NCBI RefSeq assembly: GCF_001956915.1
Contig: NZ_MLJO01000018.1
Location: forward strand, 1 to 64,000
Length of the DNA: 64,000 nt
Origin: Intrasporangium flavum
Lineage (GTDB): Bacteria; Actinomycetota; Actinomycetes; Actinomycetales; Dermatophilaceae
Reading direction: 5' to 3'
Positions 1-8,285 of the stretch are shown in pieces. The translations under genes were made by a program, and so were the position numbers. Each line of letters opens with the position of its first letter. Within the stretch, counting starts at the first letter, position 1. Under the pieces are notes generated by a model. That model was not told the DNA's origin, searched no databases, and worked only from the letters and a program-made list of their open reading frames with translations.

Positions 1-86
1 CCGGGCCGGACGAACCTGCAAAGACCCTGTATCGGACGCCCTGCTCGCGCGTACTGTTCTGGAAACGGCATGTGCGAGGTGGCGAG

Positions 87-482
87 ATGCGCGCGACGGT
101 CGTTCTGGCCTTGTCGGAGTCGGGGGCCGATGGCCTGCGCCTCGACTCGCTGCACCGACAGCTGCGCACCGAGCTCGGCGACCTCGACGAGGTCGAGCCG
201 CTGCCCGCGCCGGCCGGCCCCGCGCCCGTCGAGCCGGGTTCGCGCGCCGTCGACCCGGCCACCGTGAGCGCCTTCGCCGTGGCGGTCTTCGGCTCCGGCG
301 GCCTCACGGCCCTGCTCGCCTCCCTGCGCGGCTGGCTGCGGCGCGGCACGGGCGAGGCCCGCTCGGTGCGCATCGAGGTGGGTGGTGACGTGTTCGAGCT
401 GACGGACGCGTCGGCCGAGGAGCAGGAGCGGCTGCTGCAGGTGTTCCTGCGGCACGTGGACGGGACGGAGGCGCCGGCGTGA
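87..482 (+). CDS. EACC1-like effector-associated component
   Basis: This small protein of 131 residues resembles effector-associated constant component EACC1, a partner protein found next to caspase or trypsin effectors in predicted bacterial conflict systems. The visible features are an alpha/beta N-terminus, a glycine-rich hydrophobic helix (VSAFAVAVFGSGG) around residues 60-72, a following basic stretch (LRGWLRR), and a short C-terminal strand-helix unit beginning RIEVGGDVFEL. I chose the ATG at 87 because GAGGTGG at 76-82 sits just upstream; a GTG at 72 is also open. Its stop overlaps the GTG of the caspase-family gene by four bases (GTGA), so the two are almost certainly co-translated. 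The family assignment is by pattern recognition; the biochemical role of EACC1 is unknown. A transfer of signal to the caspase-like neighbour is inference. Confidence 0.7.
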   Translation: MRATVVLALSESGADGLRLDSLHRQLRTELGDLDEVEPLPAPAGPAPVEPGSRAVDPATVSAFAVAVFGSGGLTALLASLRGWLRRGTGEARSVRIEVGGDVFELTDASAEEQERLLQVFLRHVDGTEAPA

Positions 483-2725
483 CCGGGCGACGCCGCGCGC
501 TCGTCGTGGCGACCGACACCTACGACCACGCGGCGCTCGGCCAGCTGCGCTCCGCGGCCGCCGACGCGGTGGCGCTGAGCGAGGTGCTGGGTGACCCCGA
601 GGTCGGCGGGTTCGAGGTCGACGTCGTGCAGAACGCCGCGTCGCACGAGGTGCAGGCCCACATCGAGGACCTCTTCGCCGACAGCGGTCCCGATGACCTC
701 GTCCTGCTGCACTTCTCCGGCCACGGGCTCAAGAGCGACTCCGGCGAGCTGTTCATCGCCGCGCGCAACACGCGTCCGGACCGGCTGGCGTCGTCGTCGG
801 TACCGGCCGACTTCGTGCAGCGGTGCATGCGCGGCTCGCGTGCCCACAGCATCGTGCTCTTCCTCGACTGCTGCTACGGCGGGGCGTTCGGCGAGGGCGT
901 CGCGGTGCGGGCCGCGGGCCCGGTCAACGTCATGGACGCCTTCCCGAAGGGTCGGCTCGGCGGAGGGCGTGGGCGTGCCGTGATCAGCGCGTCGAGCGCC
1001 ATCGAGTACGCCTTCGAGGGCACGACGCTGACCGCCGAGCACGAGGCGCCGCCGTCGGTGTTCACCTCGGCCGTCGTCCACGGCCTGCGCACGGGCGATG
1101 CCGACCGGGACGAGGACGGGTTCGTCTCGCTCGACGAGCTCTACGACTACGTGTTCGACCGCGTCCGGGAGGCCAACCCGAAGCAGACGCCGGGACGCGA
1201 CATCGAGATGTCGGGCGAGATCTACGTCGCCCGCACCAGGCGGCGACGCGTCAAGGCGGCACCACTGCCCGACGCGCTGGCCACGGCGCTGCGCAACCCC
1301 GACCCGACCTACCGCCGCGGCGCCGTGCTCGAGCTGCGCGACCGGCTCGGCCATCCCGACCTCGCCGTGGCGCTCGGCGCGCTCGAGGCGCTGCGGGCGG
1401 TGGCGGCCGGCGACGTGCGCGCGGTCGCCGACGACGCCCAGGCCGCGATCGACGCCGCCCGCCCCGTCGTGACGCCCGCGTCGGTCGATCTCGGCGACGT
1501 CGACGCCGACGCGTCGGTCGACGTGGAGCGCACCCTGACGCTCGGTGGCGTGCCGCTCGCACGCGAGGTGTCGGTCGAGGCCGAGCCGCCGCTGGCCGCC
1601 GAGGTCGAGGGCGACGAGGTCGTCGTGACCTTCTCGCCCACGGGACGGGCCTTCAGCGGGACGCTCGTCCTGACCGCGCCGACCGGCGCGGTCACGGTGC
1701 CCGTGACGGCACGTGTCGCCGGCACCGACGCGCCGACCGGCAGTGGCGCTACCCCTGCGGATGACGCGACACCGGTCCCAGCGGCCACGGCCGGCGAGGA
1801 CGCCGCGCCCGACCTGGTCGGCACGCCACGTCGGCTCGTGCCCGTCTCCGCCGACCCGGCCGCCGGGACGAGCGGCGCCGTCGCTGCGACCGAGCCGGCC
1901 AGGCCGGAATCCGCTGCCACAGAGCCACCCCCGCCGGACCCCGGACGCCAGGCCGAGCAGGCGGCCCGGGTCCGCGGCGTGCTGGGCTGGCTGGCCATCG
2001 TCTCCGGCGCGCTCGTCCTGGTCGGGGGCATGATCGCGCCGTGGGGCGCCGAGGACTCCACGCCCAACCCGTCGAACGACGTCGTGGTCCAGGTCGTCTG
2101 CTACCTCGCCCTGGCCGTCGCGACCGGCGTCGCCCTGCTGGCCCGACGGTCATCACCGGCGATCGGCGTCGCTCTCGTGGTCCCCACCGCGACCCTCGCG
2201 GTCATCGACGCGCTCAGGGCCATCGGCCTGTTGCGCGACAACACGCCTCCGGCTCCCGGTCCGGGATGGTGGCTGAGCATCCTCGGCCAGGCCTGCATGG
2301 TCGTCGTCGCTGCCGTCACTGTCCTGGCTGGGCCCCTGCGGTCGTCCGTCGCCCGTGGCGGGGTGGGCTGGACGGATCCCGCGACCATCATCGTCCTGGC
2401 CGCCACGGCGGTCGGCGTCCTCGTGATCATCGAGGTGGCCACCTACCTCTCGAGCACCAACGCGGGGGCCTACTGGGTGGCGTGGGTCTGGGTCTGCATC
2501 GTCGCCCTGGTACTCCTCGTCGCCATCGGCCTTCCCCTCGATCCGGTCACGGCCCGTCGCGCCTGGCTGGCTGCCTCCGGTGTCGGGCTCGTGAGTCGAA
2601 CCCTCGCGTCCTACCTCTACGCCGTCACACACACCGACTCGCTCCATCTGATCTTCGGCGTCGTCGCCGGTGTCGTCATCGTCGTCGCCGCGATCATGCT
2701 GGGACGACGGCCGCAGCCTGCCTGA
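479..2725 (+). CDS. Caspase-family (C14) protease fused to multi-pass membrane domain
   Basis: A 748-residue predicted membrane-anchored caspase-like peptidase. Residues 1-250 form the C14 fold, with the catalytic His in HFSGHG (H82) and the catalytic Cys in LDCCYGG (C131/C132, most likely the second). An EF-hand-like loop DRDEDGFVSLDE lies at 209-220. Residues 260-330 look helical and HEAT-like. Residues 332-412 look like a beta-sandwich of the ASH/Ig type (begins TPASVDLGDV), followed by a Pro/Ala/Thr-rich linker. From 500 to 742 there are seven or eight hydrophobic helices, ending in GRRPQPA. It overlaps the EACC1-like gene by four bases. Caspase plus EACC1 is a known conflict-system pairing; the long membrane tail and the Ig-like middle are less usual. 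The substrate and trigger cannot be read from the sequence. Further parts could lie left of the window. Confidence 0.8.
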   Translation: MTGRRRALVVATDTYDHAALGQLRSAAADAVALSEVLGDPEVGGFEVDVVQNAASHEVQAHIEDLFADSGPDDLVLLHFSGHGLKSDSGELFIAARNTRPDRLASSSVPADFVQRCMRGSRAHSIVLFLDCCYGGAFGEGVAVRAAGPVNVMDAFPKGRLGGGRGRAVISASSAIEYAFEGTTLTAEHEAPPSVFTSAVVHGLRTGDADRDEDGFVSLDELYDYVFDRVREANPKQTPGRDIEMSGEIYVARTRRRRVKAAPLPDALATALRNPDPTYRRGAVLELRDRLGHPDLAVALGALEALRAVAAGDVRAVADDAQAAIDAARPVVTPASVDLGDVDADASVDVERTLTLGGVPLAREVSVEAEPPLAAEVEGDEVVVTFSPTGRAFSGTLVLTAPTGAVTVPVTARVAGTDAPTGSGATPADDATPVPAATAGEDAAPDLVGTPRRLVPVSADPAAGTSGAVAATEPARPESAATEPPPPDPGRQAEQAARVRGVLGWLAIVSGALVLVGGMIAPWGAEDSTPNPSNDVVVQVVCYLALAVATGVALLARRSSPAIGVALVVPTATLAVIDALRAIGLLRDNTPPAPGPGWWLSILGQACMVVVAAVTVLAGPLRSSVARGGVGWTDPATIIVLAATAVGVLVIIEVATYLSSTNAGAYWVAWVWVCIVALVLLVAIGLPLDPVTARRAWLAASGVGLVSRTLASYLYAVTHTDSLHLIFGVVAGVVIVVAAIMLGRRPQPA

Positions 2726-2776
2726 TCGACCCAGCCTGACCGACCGAACGTGACCGACTACCGCACAGGAGGACGC

Positions 2777-3373
2777 ATGGGCATCGTGACGCCGGGCTTC
2801 CGTGGACGACGACGCGCCGACGTCGAGCTGCCACCGGGCCAGTACCTGACGCACGACTTCCCGGTGCTGCAGGCCGGACCGACCCCCCGCGTCGAGGTCC
2901 ACGAGTGGTCGTTCACCGTCACGACCGAGACCGGCGAGGAGCACGCGTGGTCGTGGGAGCAGCTGCAGGCGCTCCCGCAGGAGACGCCGACCGTCGACAT
3001 CCACTGCGTCACGAAGTGGTCCAAGCTCGACACGTCATGGCGCGGCGTCTCGCTCGACACGTTCCTCGAGGACGTCGACACCGCAGCGGAGTTCGCGCTC
3101 GTGCGCTGCTACGACGGGTACACGACGAACCTGCCGCTCGAGGACCTGCTCGACGGGCAGGCCTGGGTCGTGCACGAGTTCGACGGCGAGGCGCTGGAGC
3201 CGTGGCACGGCGGTCCGGCGCGGTTGCTCGTGCCGCACCTGTACTTCTGGAAGTCGGCCAAGTGGGTCAGCGGCATCGACCTGCTCCTCGACGACGAGCC
3301 GGGGTTCTGGGAGCAGCTGGGCTACCACGAGTACGGCGACCCGTGGCGCGAGCAGCGCTACGCCGGCGACTGA
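2777..3373 (+). CDS. Sulfite oxidase-like (molybdopterin) oxidoreductase
   Basis: A 198-residue protein of the oxidoreductase molybdopterin-binding (SUOX-fold) family, shorter than true sulfite oxidases because it lacks the dimerisation and heme domains. The molybdenum-ligand cysteine is visible in DIHCVTKWSKLD (C77), followed by the family's W-G-V-L pattern. The ATG at 2777 is chosen because AGGAGG at 2767-2772 is correctly spaced; an upstream GTG at 2750 has no such site. It is followed after about 13 bases by a ferredoxin-reductase-like flavoprotein and then a DUF6510 zinc-ribbon protein, a recurrent actinobacterial operon. The flavoprotein is a plausible electron partner (inference). The substrate is unknown. 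There is no signal peptide or twin-arginine motif, so a cytoplasmic location is likely. Confidence 0.85.
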   Translation: MGIVTPGFRGRRRADVELPPGQYLTHDFPVLQAGPTPRVEVHEWSFTVTTETGEEHAWSWEQLQALPQETPTVDIHCVTKWSKLDTSWRGVSLDTFLEDVDTAAEFALVRCYDGYTTNLPLEDLLDGQAWVVHEFDGEALEPWHGGPARLLVPHLYFWKSAKWVSGIDLLLDDEPGFWEQLGYHEYGDPWREQRYAGD

Positions 3374-3386
3374 GGGCGGCCGGGTG

Positions 3387-4127
3387 ATGGCACGCGTGAC
3401 GTGGCAGGTGGCCTACCTCGTGTCCCGCAAGGACGAGACGCCCGACGCCGTGACCCTCGTCCTCGGGGTGCCCGAGTGGCCCGGCCACCTGCCGGGCCAG
3501 CACGTCGACGTCCGGCTCACGGCCCCCGACGGCTACTCCGCGCAGCGTTCCTACTCCCTCGCCGCCCCGGACCACGGCGCCCAGGTCGAGCTGACGGTCC
3601 AGGTGGTGCAGGACGGGGAGGTCTCCTCGTTCCTCGCCCGGGACTACGCCGTCGGCGACCCGGTGGAGGTGCGTGGGCCGGTCGGCGGGTGGTTCGTGTG
3701 GTCGCCACAGGTCGGTGCAGCCGCCGCCCCGGTGCTGCTCCTCGGCGGTGGCTCCGGCGTGGTGCCGCTCATGGCGATGGTGCGCGCTCGGCACGAGTCC
3801 GGCAGCACCGCGCCGATGCACCTCGTCTATTCGGTGCGCACCCCGGCCGACGTCCTCTACGCCGACGAGCTGGAGCGCCGGGGGCGCCTCGACGACGGGC
3901 TCACGGTGACCGTCGCGTACACGCGTTCCGCACCACCGGGGGACGCGCGGGGCGCGCACCGCATCACCGCCGAGGAGCTGGCCGCCTGGGCCCCGTACCG
4001 GGAGGGCCAGCGGACCTACGTGTGCGGCCCCACCGGTTTCGTCGACGCGGTCGCGGACGCGCTCGTCGACCTCGGACACGACGAACACACCATCAGGACC
4101 GAGCGGTTCGGCCCGAGCGGAGGGTGA
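3387..4127 (+). CDS. FAD/NAD(P)-binding ferredoxin reductase-like protein
   Basis: About 246 residues of the ferredoxin-NADP reductase superfamily. The FAD-binding motif RSYSLA lies near residues 54-59, the NAD(P)-binding glycine motif GGGSGVVPLM near 114, and the C-terminal CGPTGFVD motif near 218. It has no 2Fe-2S cysteine cluster, so it is a bare reductase module. ATG 3387 has GAGGGCGG at 3372-3379 upstream; GTG 3384 is an alternative. It sits 13 bases after the sulfite-oxidase-like gene and one base before the DUF6510 gene, so the three are one transcript. The likely job is to move electrons from NAD(P)H to or from the molybdoenzyme (inference from context). Confidence 0.85.
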   Translation: MARVTWQVAYLVSRKDETPDAVTLVLGVPEWPGHLPGQHVDVRLTAPDGYSAQRSYSLAAPDHGAQVELTVQVVQDGEVSSFLARDYAVGDPVEVRGPVGGWFVWSPQVGAAAAPVLLLGGGSGVVPLMAMVRARHESGSTAPMHLVYSVRTPADVLYADELERRGRLDDGLTVTVAYTRSAPPGDARGAHRITAEELAAWAPYREGQRTYVCGPTGFVDAVADALVDLGHDEHTIRTERFGPSGG

Positions 4128-4128
4128 C

Positions 4129-4425
4129 ATGACGGTTCACGACGACGGCCGGGCCACCCCGGCCCTCGACGGCAACGTGCTGGCCGGACGGCTCGGGGAG
4201 GTGTTCGGCGTCGACGTCACGAGTGCGAGGGTGATCTGTGTCGGGTGCGGCCGCGGGCAGTGCGTCGCCGAGCTCGTCCTCTACGAGACGGGCATGGGAG
4301 CGACGGCGCGCTGCCGCGGGTGCGGTGCGGTGGTGCTGCGGGCGGCGCAGATCCGCGACGAGGTCGTCCTCGACCTGCGCGGCACCCGCACCTTGCGCGT
4401 CTCGCTGCCCGCCCCCGCGGTCTGA
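4129..4425 (+). CDS. DUF6510 family zinc-ribbon protein
   Basis: A 98-residue protein recognised as DUF6510. Two CxxC-type knuckles, CVGCG and CRGCG, flank a short beta segment and would form a zinc ribbon. The start ATG is one base after the stop of the reductase gene, with GGAGGG at 4119-4124 as ribosome binding site, so it is translationally coupled. It is the third gene of the molybdoenzyme/reductase operon. A role as accessory or assembly factor is inference; the family has no established function. Confidence 0.8.
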   Translation: MTVHDDGRATPALDGNVLAGRLGEVFGVDVTSARVICVGCGRGQCVAELVLYETGMGATARCRGCGAVVLRAAQIRDEVVLDLRGTRTLRVSLPAPAV

Positions 4426-4452
4426 CCCGTCGCGCCACCCGAGCGCAGCGCC

Positions 4453-4917
4453 CTAGCGGCCGGGCGTCCCCGCCGGCTTGCCGTGCTGGGCGCCGGCCGG
4501 TTCCGGGGGACCGCCCGGGATGGCCCCGATCTGCTGCATGAGCGTCAGCATGTCCATGACGCCCCAGTGCTCGGCGATCCTGCCGTCGGCGTCGAAGCGC
4601 ATGATGTCGATGAGCTGGGTCTCGCCGTGCCGGCCCGAAGCCGGGACGCCCATGAACTCGCCCTTCTGCGTGCCGGACACCGACACGCGCGCGACGGCCC
4701 GGTCGCCGCTCTCGAGCACCTCGTCGACCTTCATGTGCAGGTCGGGGAAGATCTCGAGGTAGGAGCGGAACATGTCGAGGACGCCGGCCTTCGTCGGGGG
4801 GACCCCCGGCGTCTCCTGGTGCTCGACGAACCCGTCGGCGACCAGCGCGCCGAAGCCGTCGACGTCGCCGCCGTTGAGCAGGTCGTAGGCCCGACGCATC
4901 GTGTCCGCGTTTCCCAT
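4453..4917 (-). CDS. SnoaL-like polyketide cyclase/NTF2-fold protein
   Basis: A 154-residue cone-shaped NTF2-fold protein of the SnoaL-like ester cyclase family. It has the typical N-terminal helix pair (MRRAYDLLNGGDVDGF), an FVEHQETPG segment, the LEIFPDLHMKVDEVLE strand pair and the EHWGVMDMLTLMQQIG C-terminus. A Pro/Gly-rich tail follows. The ATG at 4917 is preceded by AGAGGAG. It lies 13 bases downstream of the monooxygenase-like gene and is probably co-transcribed. Substrate unknown; the fold is used for many small-molecule reactions. Confidence 0.8.
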   Translation of the reverse strand: MGNADTMRRAYDLLNGGDVDGFGALVADGFVEHQETPGVPPTKAGVLDMFRSYLEIFPDLHMKVDEVLESGDRAVARVSVSGTQKGEFMGVPASGRHGETQLIDIMRFDADGRIAEHWGVMDMLTLMQQIGAIPGGPPEPAGAQHGKPAGTPGR

Positions 4918-4930
4918 GACGGTGCTCCTC

Positions 4931-5251
4931 TCAGGCGGACGCAGCGGCCCGGTGGCCGCCCTGCTCGTGGTCGCGGTGCTCGGGCAGCGTGAGCATCAGC
5001 TCGATGTACTCGGGCGGGGTGGCCGCCATCCCGGGTGGCAGGTTGGGGGCGACGTGGTGGTCGTACCAGTCCTGGTGCGACTCCTTGGTGTCCCACACCT
5101 CGACGACCCGGAAGCCGGTGTCGGTGGGACCGCTGAGGTGGCTGACGAACCCGGGCATCCGGGTGAGCTGGTCGAGCAGTCCGGAGGCGCGCAGCCCCTC
5201 GACCAGGCCACGGTCGGCGCCGGGCACCTCGGAGATCATGATGACGGCCAT
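4931..5251 (-). CDS. Antibiotic biosynthesis monooxygenase (ABM)-like protein
   Basis: About 106 residues with the ferredoxin-like ABM fold: an N-terminal strand (MAVIMISEVPG), a middle PGFVSHLSG segment and the FRVVEVWDTKESHQDWYDHHV pattern that marks the dimeric alpha-beta barrel family. The open frame runs back to 5353, but the ATG at 5251 has a strong AGGAGG (complement of 5258-5263), so I start there. It precedes a SnoaL-like gene by 13 bases and follows the broken LuxR-type regulator. An 18-bp palindrome lies 130-150 bases upstream of its start. Reaction unknown. Confidence 0.75.
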   Translation of the reverse strand: MAVIMISEVPGADRGLVEGLRASGLLDQLTRMPGFVSHLSGPTDTGFRVVEVWDTKESHQDWYDHHVAPNLPPGMAATPPEYIELMLTLPEHRDHEQGGHRAAASA

Positions 5252-5382
5252 GCTGTTCCTCCTCGTCCCGTGCGGGGCGGGCCGGTGCGGTGTCACATCG
5301 GTACGGACTCCGTCGCCACGACCACCCGCGCCACGGCTGGTTGCGTACGCCATCGATCCTCGGCGCGGGAGGCGCCGCAGAC

Positions 5383-5400
5383 ATCACTCGATCGAGTGAT
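5383..5400. promoter_or_regulatory. 18-bp perfect palindrome ATCACTCGATCGAGTGAT
   Basis: The sequence ATCACTCGATCGAGTGAT is a perfect inverted repeat with no loop, so it looks like a protein-binding site rather than a terminator. It overlaps the stop codon of the LuxR-type regulator and lies upstream of the ABM/SnoaL gene pair. A role as operator for that pair is inference. Confidence 0.45.
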
Positions 5401-8240
5401 GCACCACCGCGGCGAGGGCGACCCGGTTGGGCACGGCGAGCTTGGCGTACACGTGGCGCAGGTGCGTGTTGACGGTGTGCGGAGACATGTAGAGCCGGCG
5501 CGCCACGGCGCCGTTGGTCAGTCCTTCGGCCACGAGCTGGGCGACGGCCCGTTCGGTGCTCGTCAGGGCGGCCCAACCGCGGTTCGGTCGGCGCCGACCG
5601 CTGCGGGAGCCGGGGTGCACGCCGAGCGCGCGGAGGGAACCGCGCACGCGTGCCGCCCACGCGTCGGCCCCGGGCCCGCTCGTGACGCGTCAGCGCCTCC
5701 GTGAGCAGCGCCGCCGCGTCGGCCGGTTGACCGGAGCGCACCAGGAGGCTCGCGGCGTCCTCGCACGCCCCCGTGTGCTCGAGCAGGAGCGGCGTGCCTC
5801 GCGTGAGCGTGGCCGCCTCGACCGCCGGTTCCGGGTCGCCGCCGACGAGGCCCCGGCAACGCAGCGCCACCGCCTGCACGGTCGAGACCGTCGGGGCGAG
5901 TCGGGCGCCCTGCGCCACGGAGTCGGCCACCTGCTCGGCGACGTCGCGGTGCCCGAGGACGAGGGCCAGTCGCGTGAGGTCCGGCGCCAGCCACCGGTCG
6001 TAGAAGCGGTCCTCCCGGGCGGCCTCGAACCGCCAGCACCGCAGCAGCAGGTCGTAGGCCCCGCGCGCGTCGCCCTCCGCCTCGAGGATCCCGGCGACGG
6101 CGGCCGCGACGACACCGGCGTTGTACCCCAGGTCGTCACCCTGCAGGGTGCGGACGAGCGGAGCCGCGAGGTCGCGGGCCGTCGTGACGTCTCCCGAGGC
6201 GGTCGCGATGACGGTGCGCAGGGCGAGGGCCTGCGAGGCGAGCAGTGCGTGGTCCTTGTCGCGGGCGGCATCGCCGGCGGCGACGAGCCCCGGGCCGGCA
6301 TCGTCCCAGTCGCCGACGGCGAAGGCGGCGTGCGCGTCGGCCAGGAGGGTGTCGGAGAGCCACCAGCCGGAGCTGAACTCGGCGTCGAGGGCACGGCGGT
6401 ACGCAGCGCGGGCGTCCTCGACGAGGTCGCAGTCGAAGAGCCCGAGGCCGAGGAAGAGGTTCGGCTGGAGCGGGAGGGCCTGCACGGACGGGTCCTGCGA
6501 GGCGAGCAGGGCCGCACGGCGAGCGTGAGCGAGCGCCTCGACGTGCCGGCCCTGGCGCCCGAGCGCGACGAAGAGCGCCGTCAGCGCCCACACGGTCAGC
6601 CCGTTGACGCCCACCTGCTCGGCGACGTCGAGCGCCCGCGAGGCCGCGGCCGCGCCGGCCTTGGCGTCACCGGTGAAGGTCAGGGCCCAGCTCTGCTGCG
6701 CGAGCATCGGCACCTGCTCGTGCGGCAGGAGCGCGTGCCCGTCGGCCAGGCTGGCGTCGACGACGCCGATGAGCTCGGTGGCGCGGTTCTGCAGCGCGAG
6801 CGCGCCGAGGAGGGCGAGCCGCAGCGGCGTGTCCACCTCGGTGGCGTGGGGTCGCTCGAGGAGCGTCTCCGCGCGGGAGGCGGCCTCGGCGACGCGGCCG
6901 GCCCGCACCAGGGCGTCCACCACCTCGGCCGTCACGACGTCGGTAGCGGGGTGCCCCTCGGGCAGCAGCGCCTCGGCACGATGGAGCAGGTCGACGGCGA
7001 CGAGCGGCGCCCGCCCACCGGTGTCGCGCGCCGCCTCACGCAGCCAGCTCACGGCCCACTCGTCCCCGCGCTCGGCACCGAGCATCAGGTGGTCGGCGAC
7101 GGCGCTCCGGTCGGCCCCGGCGTCGACGAGGGCGATCGCCGCCTCCCGGTGCAGCCGCCTCCGCGCGGGCCCGGGGACGTGCAGGTAGACGGCGTCGTGC
7201 ACCAGCTGGTGGCGGAAGACGACCCGCCCGTCGCTCTCGTCGAGCAGCTGCGCGTCGAAGGCGCCACCGAGCTGCGCCACCACCTCCACCGGCGCGAGGT
7301 GCGCCACGGCCGCGACGTCGCGCAACGACACGGAGTCACCGAGCACCGCCGTCACCTCGAGCAGCTGCAACGTGGTGGGCGGCAGGTCGCGCAGGCGTCG
7401 CACGACGAGCTCGGCGAGGGAGGCCGGCAGCTCCCGCGTCGTCGCCTCGACGCGCTCGCCGTCCCACCGGAGGTGACCCGCGTCGGCGAGGGACCGCACG
7501 ACGGCGACGACCCAGAGCGGGTTGCCATCGGCCTTGTCGAGCAGGGCCGTGAGCACGGGGCCCGGGTCGGCCCCCAGGATGCCCCGGGCGACGGAACCGA
7601 CGTCGTCGGGGGTCAGCGGGTGGAGCGTGACGGTGCGCGCGCCGGCCCCGGCGAGGTCCTCGAGCAGACGCGACACCTCGGCCGACACCGGCGCGGGTCG
7701 GTGGGTCACGACGACGAGCAGCGGCGCCAGGGGCAGCCGTCGCACCACCGCTGACAGGGCTGCGAGGCTCGCGGTGTCGGCCCAGTGGACGTCCTCCGCG
7801 ACGAGCAGCACCGGGCCCTCGAGGCAGGCCGCGTCGACGAGGTCGACGAGCTCGTCGACGACGCCGTGCTGGACCAGAGGGTCCTGGCCGTCGTGCGTCA
7901 CCCCCGTGAGCAGGGCTCCGAGCCGGGCGCGCCCGGGGTTGCCGGACCGGGGGTCCAGGGCGAGGGCCGACACCATGACGCCGAAGGGACGGGTGCGCTC
8001 GAACGGGTGTGCCTGACCGGCGAGCACGCTGACGTCGCGGGCACGCGCGTCGTCGATGACGTGCTGGACGAGCCGGGTCTTGCCGATCCCGGCCTCCCCC
8101 TCGACCACGAGCACCGATCCCCGGCCCTCGGAGAGCCCGCGGACCGCAGCCGCGGCCACCTCGGCCTCGGCGTCACGGCCCACGAGACCGTTCGCCGTGG
8201 ACACCCTCCCAGCGTCCACCCGCACCCGGGACGCGTCCAC
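5384..8240 (-). pseudogene. LuxR/MalT-type AAA regulator, frameshifted before the HTH
   Basis: A large (about 950-residue) STAND/LuxR-type transcription regulator. The N-terminus carries Walker A (GEAGIGKT, residues 48-55) and Walker B (LLVAEDVHWAD), then a long TPR-like helical region. The reading frame goes wrong near 5668-5677, in the run CCCCGGGCCC: one base removed there restores ...ERAGADAWAARVRGSLRALG... and leads into a clean LuxR HTH domain (LTSTERAVAQLVAEGL, SPHTVNTHLRHVYAKL) ending at 5384. Without that correction the frame runs as nonsense to 4731, across the next two genes. Either the gene is inactive or this is a sequencing error in a GC homopolymer. The GTG at 8240 is the longest start; it has no clear ribosome binding site and GTG 8204 is possible. 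It probably controlled the ABM/SnoaL genes downstream (inference). Confidence 0.65.
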
Positions 8241-8285
8241 CGAATCGGCCGGACGCGTCGGCGACGTTGCCGTGGGGTGGGTCCG

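Noticed and set aside
4731..5383. Extension of the LuxR-type frame across the next genes
   Set aside because: It is Arg/Pro-rich nonsense after the frameshift; the ABM gene in another frame is clearly real.
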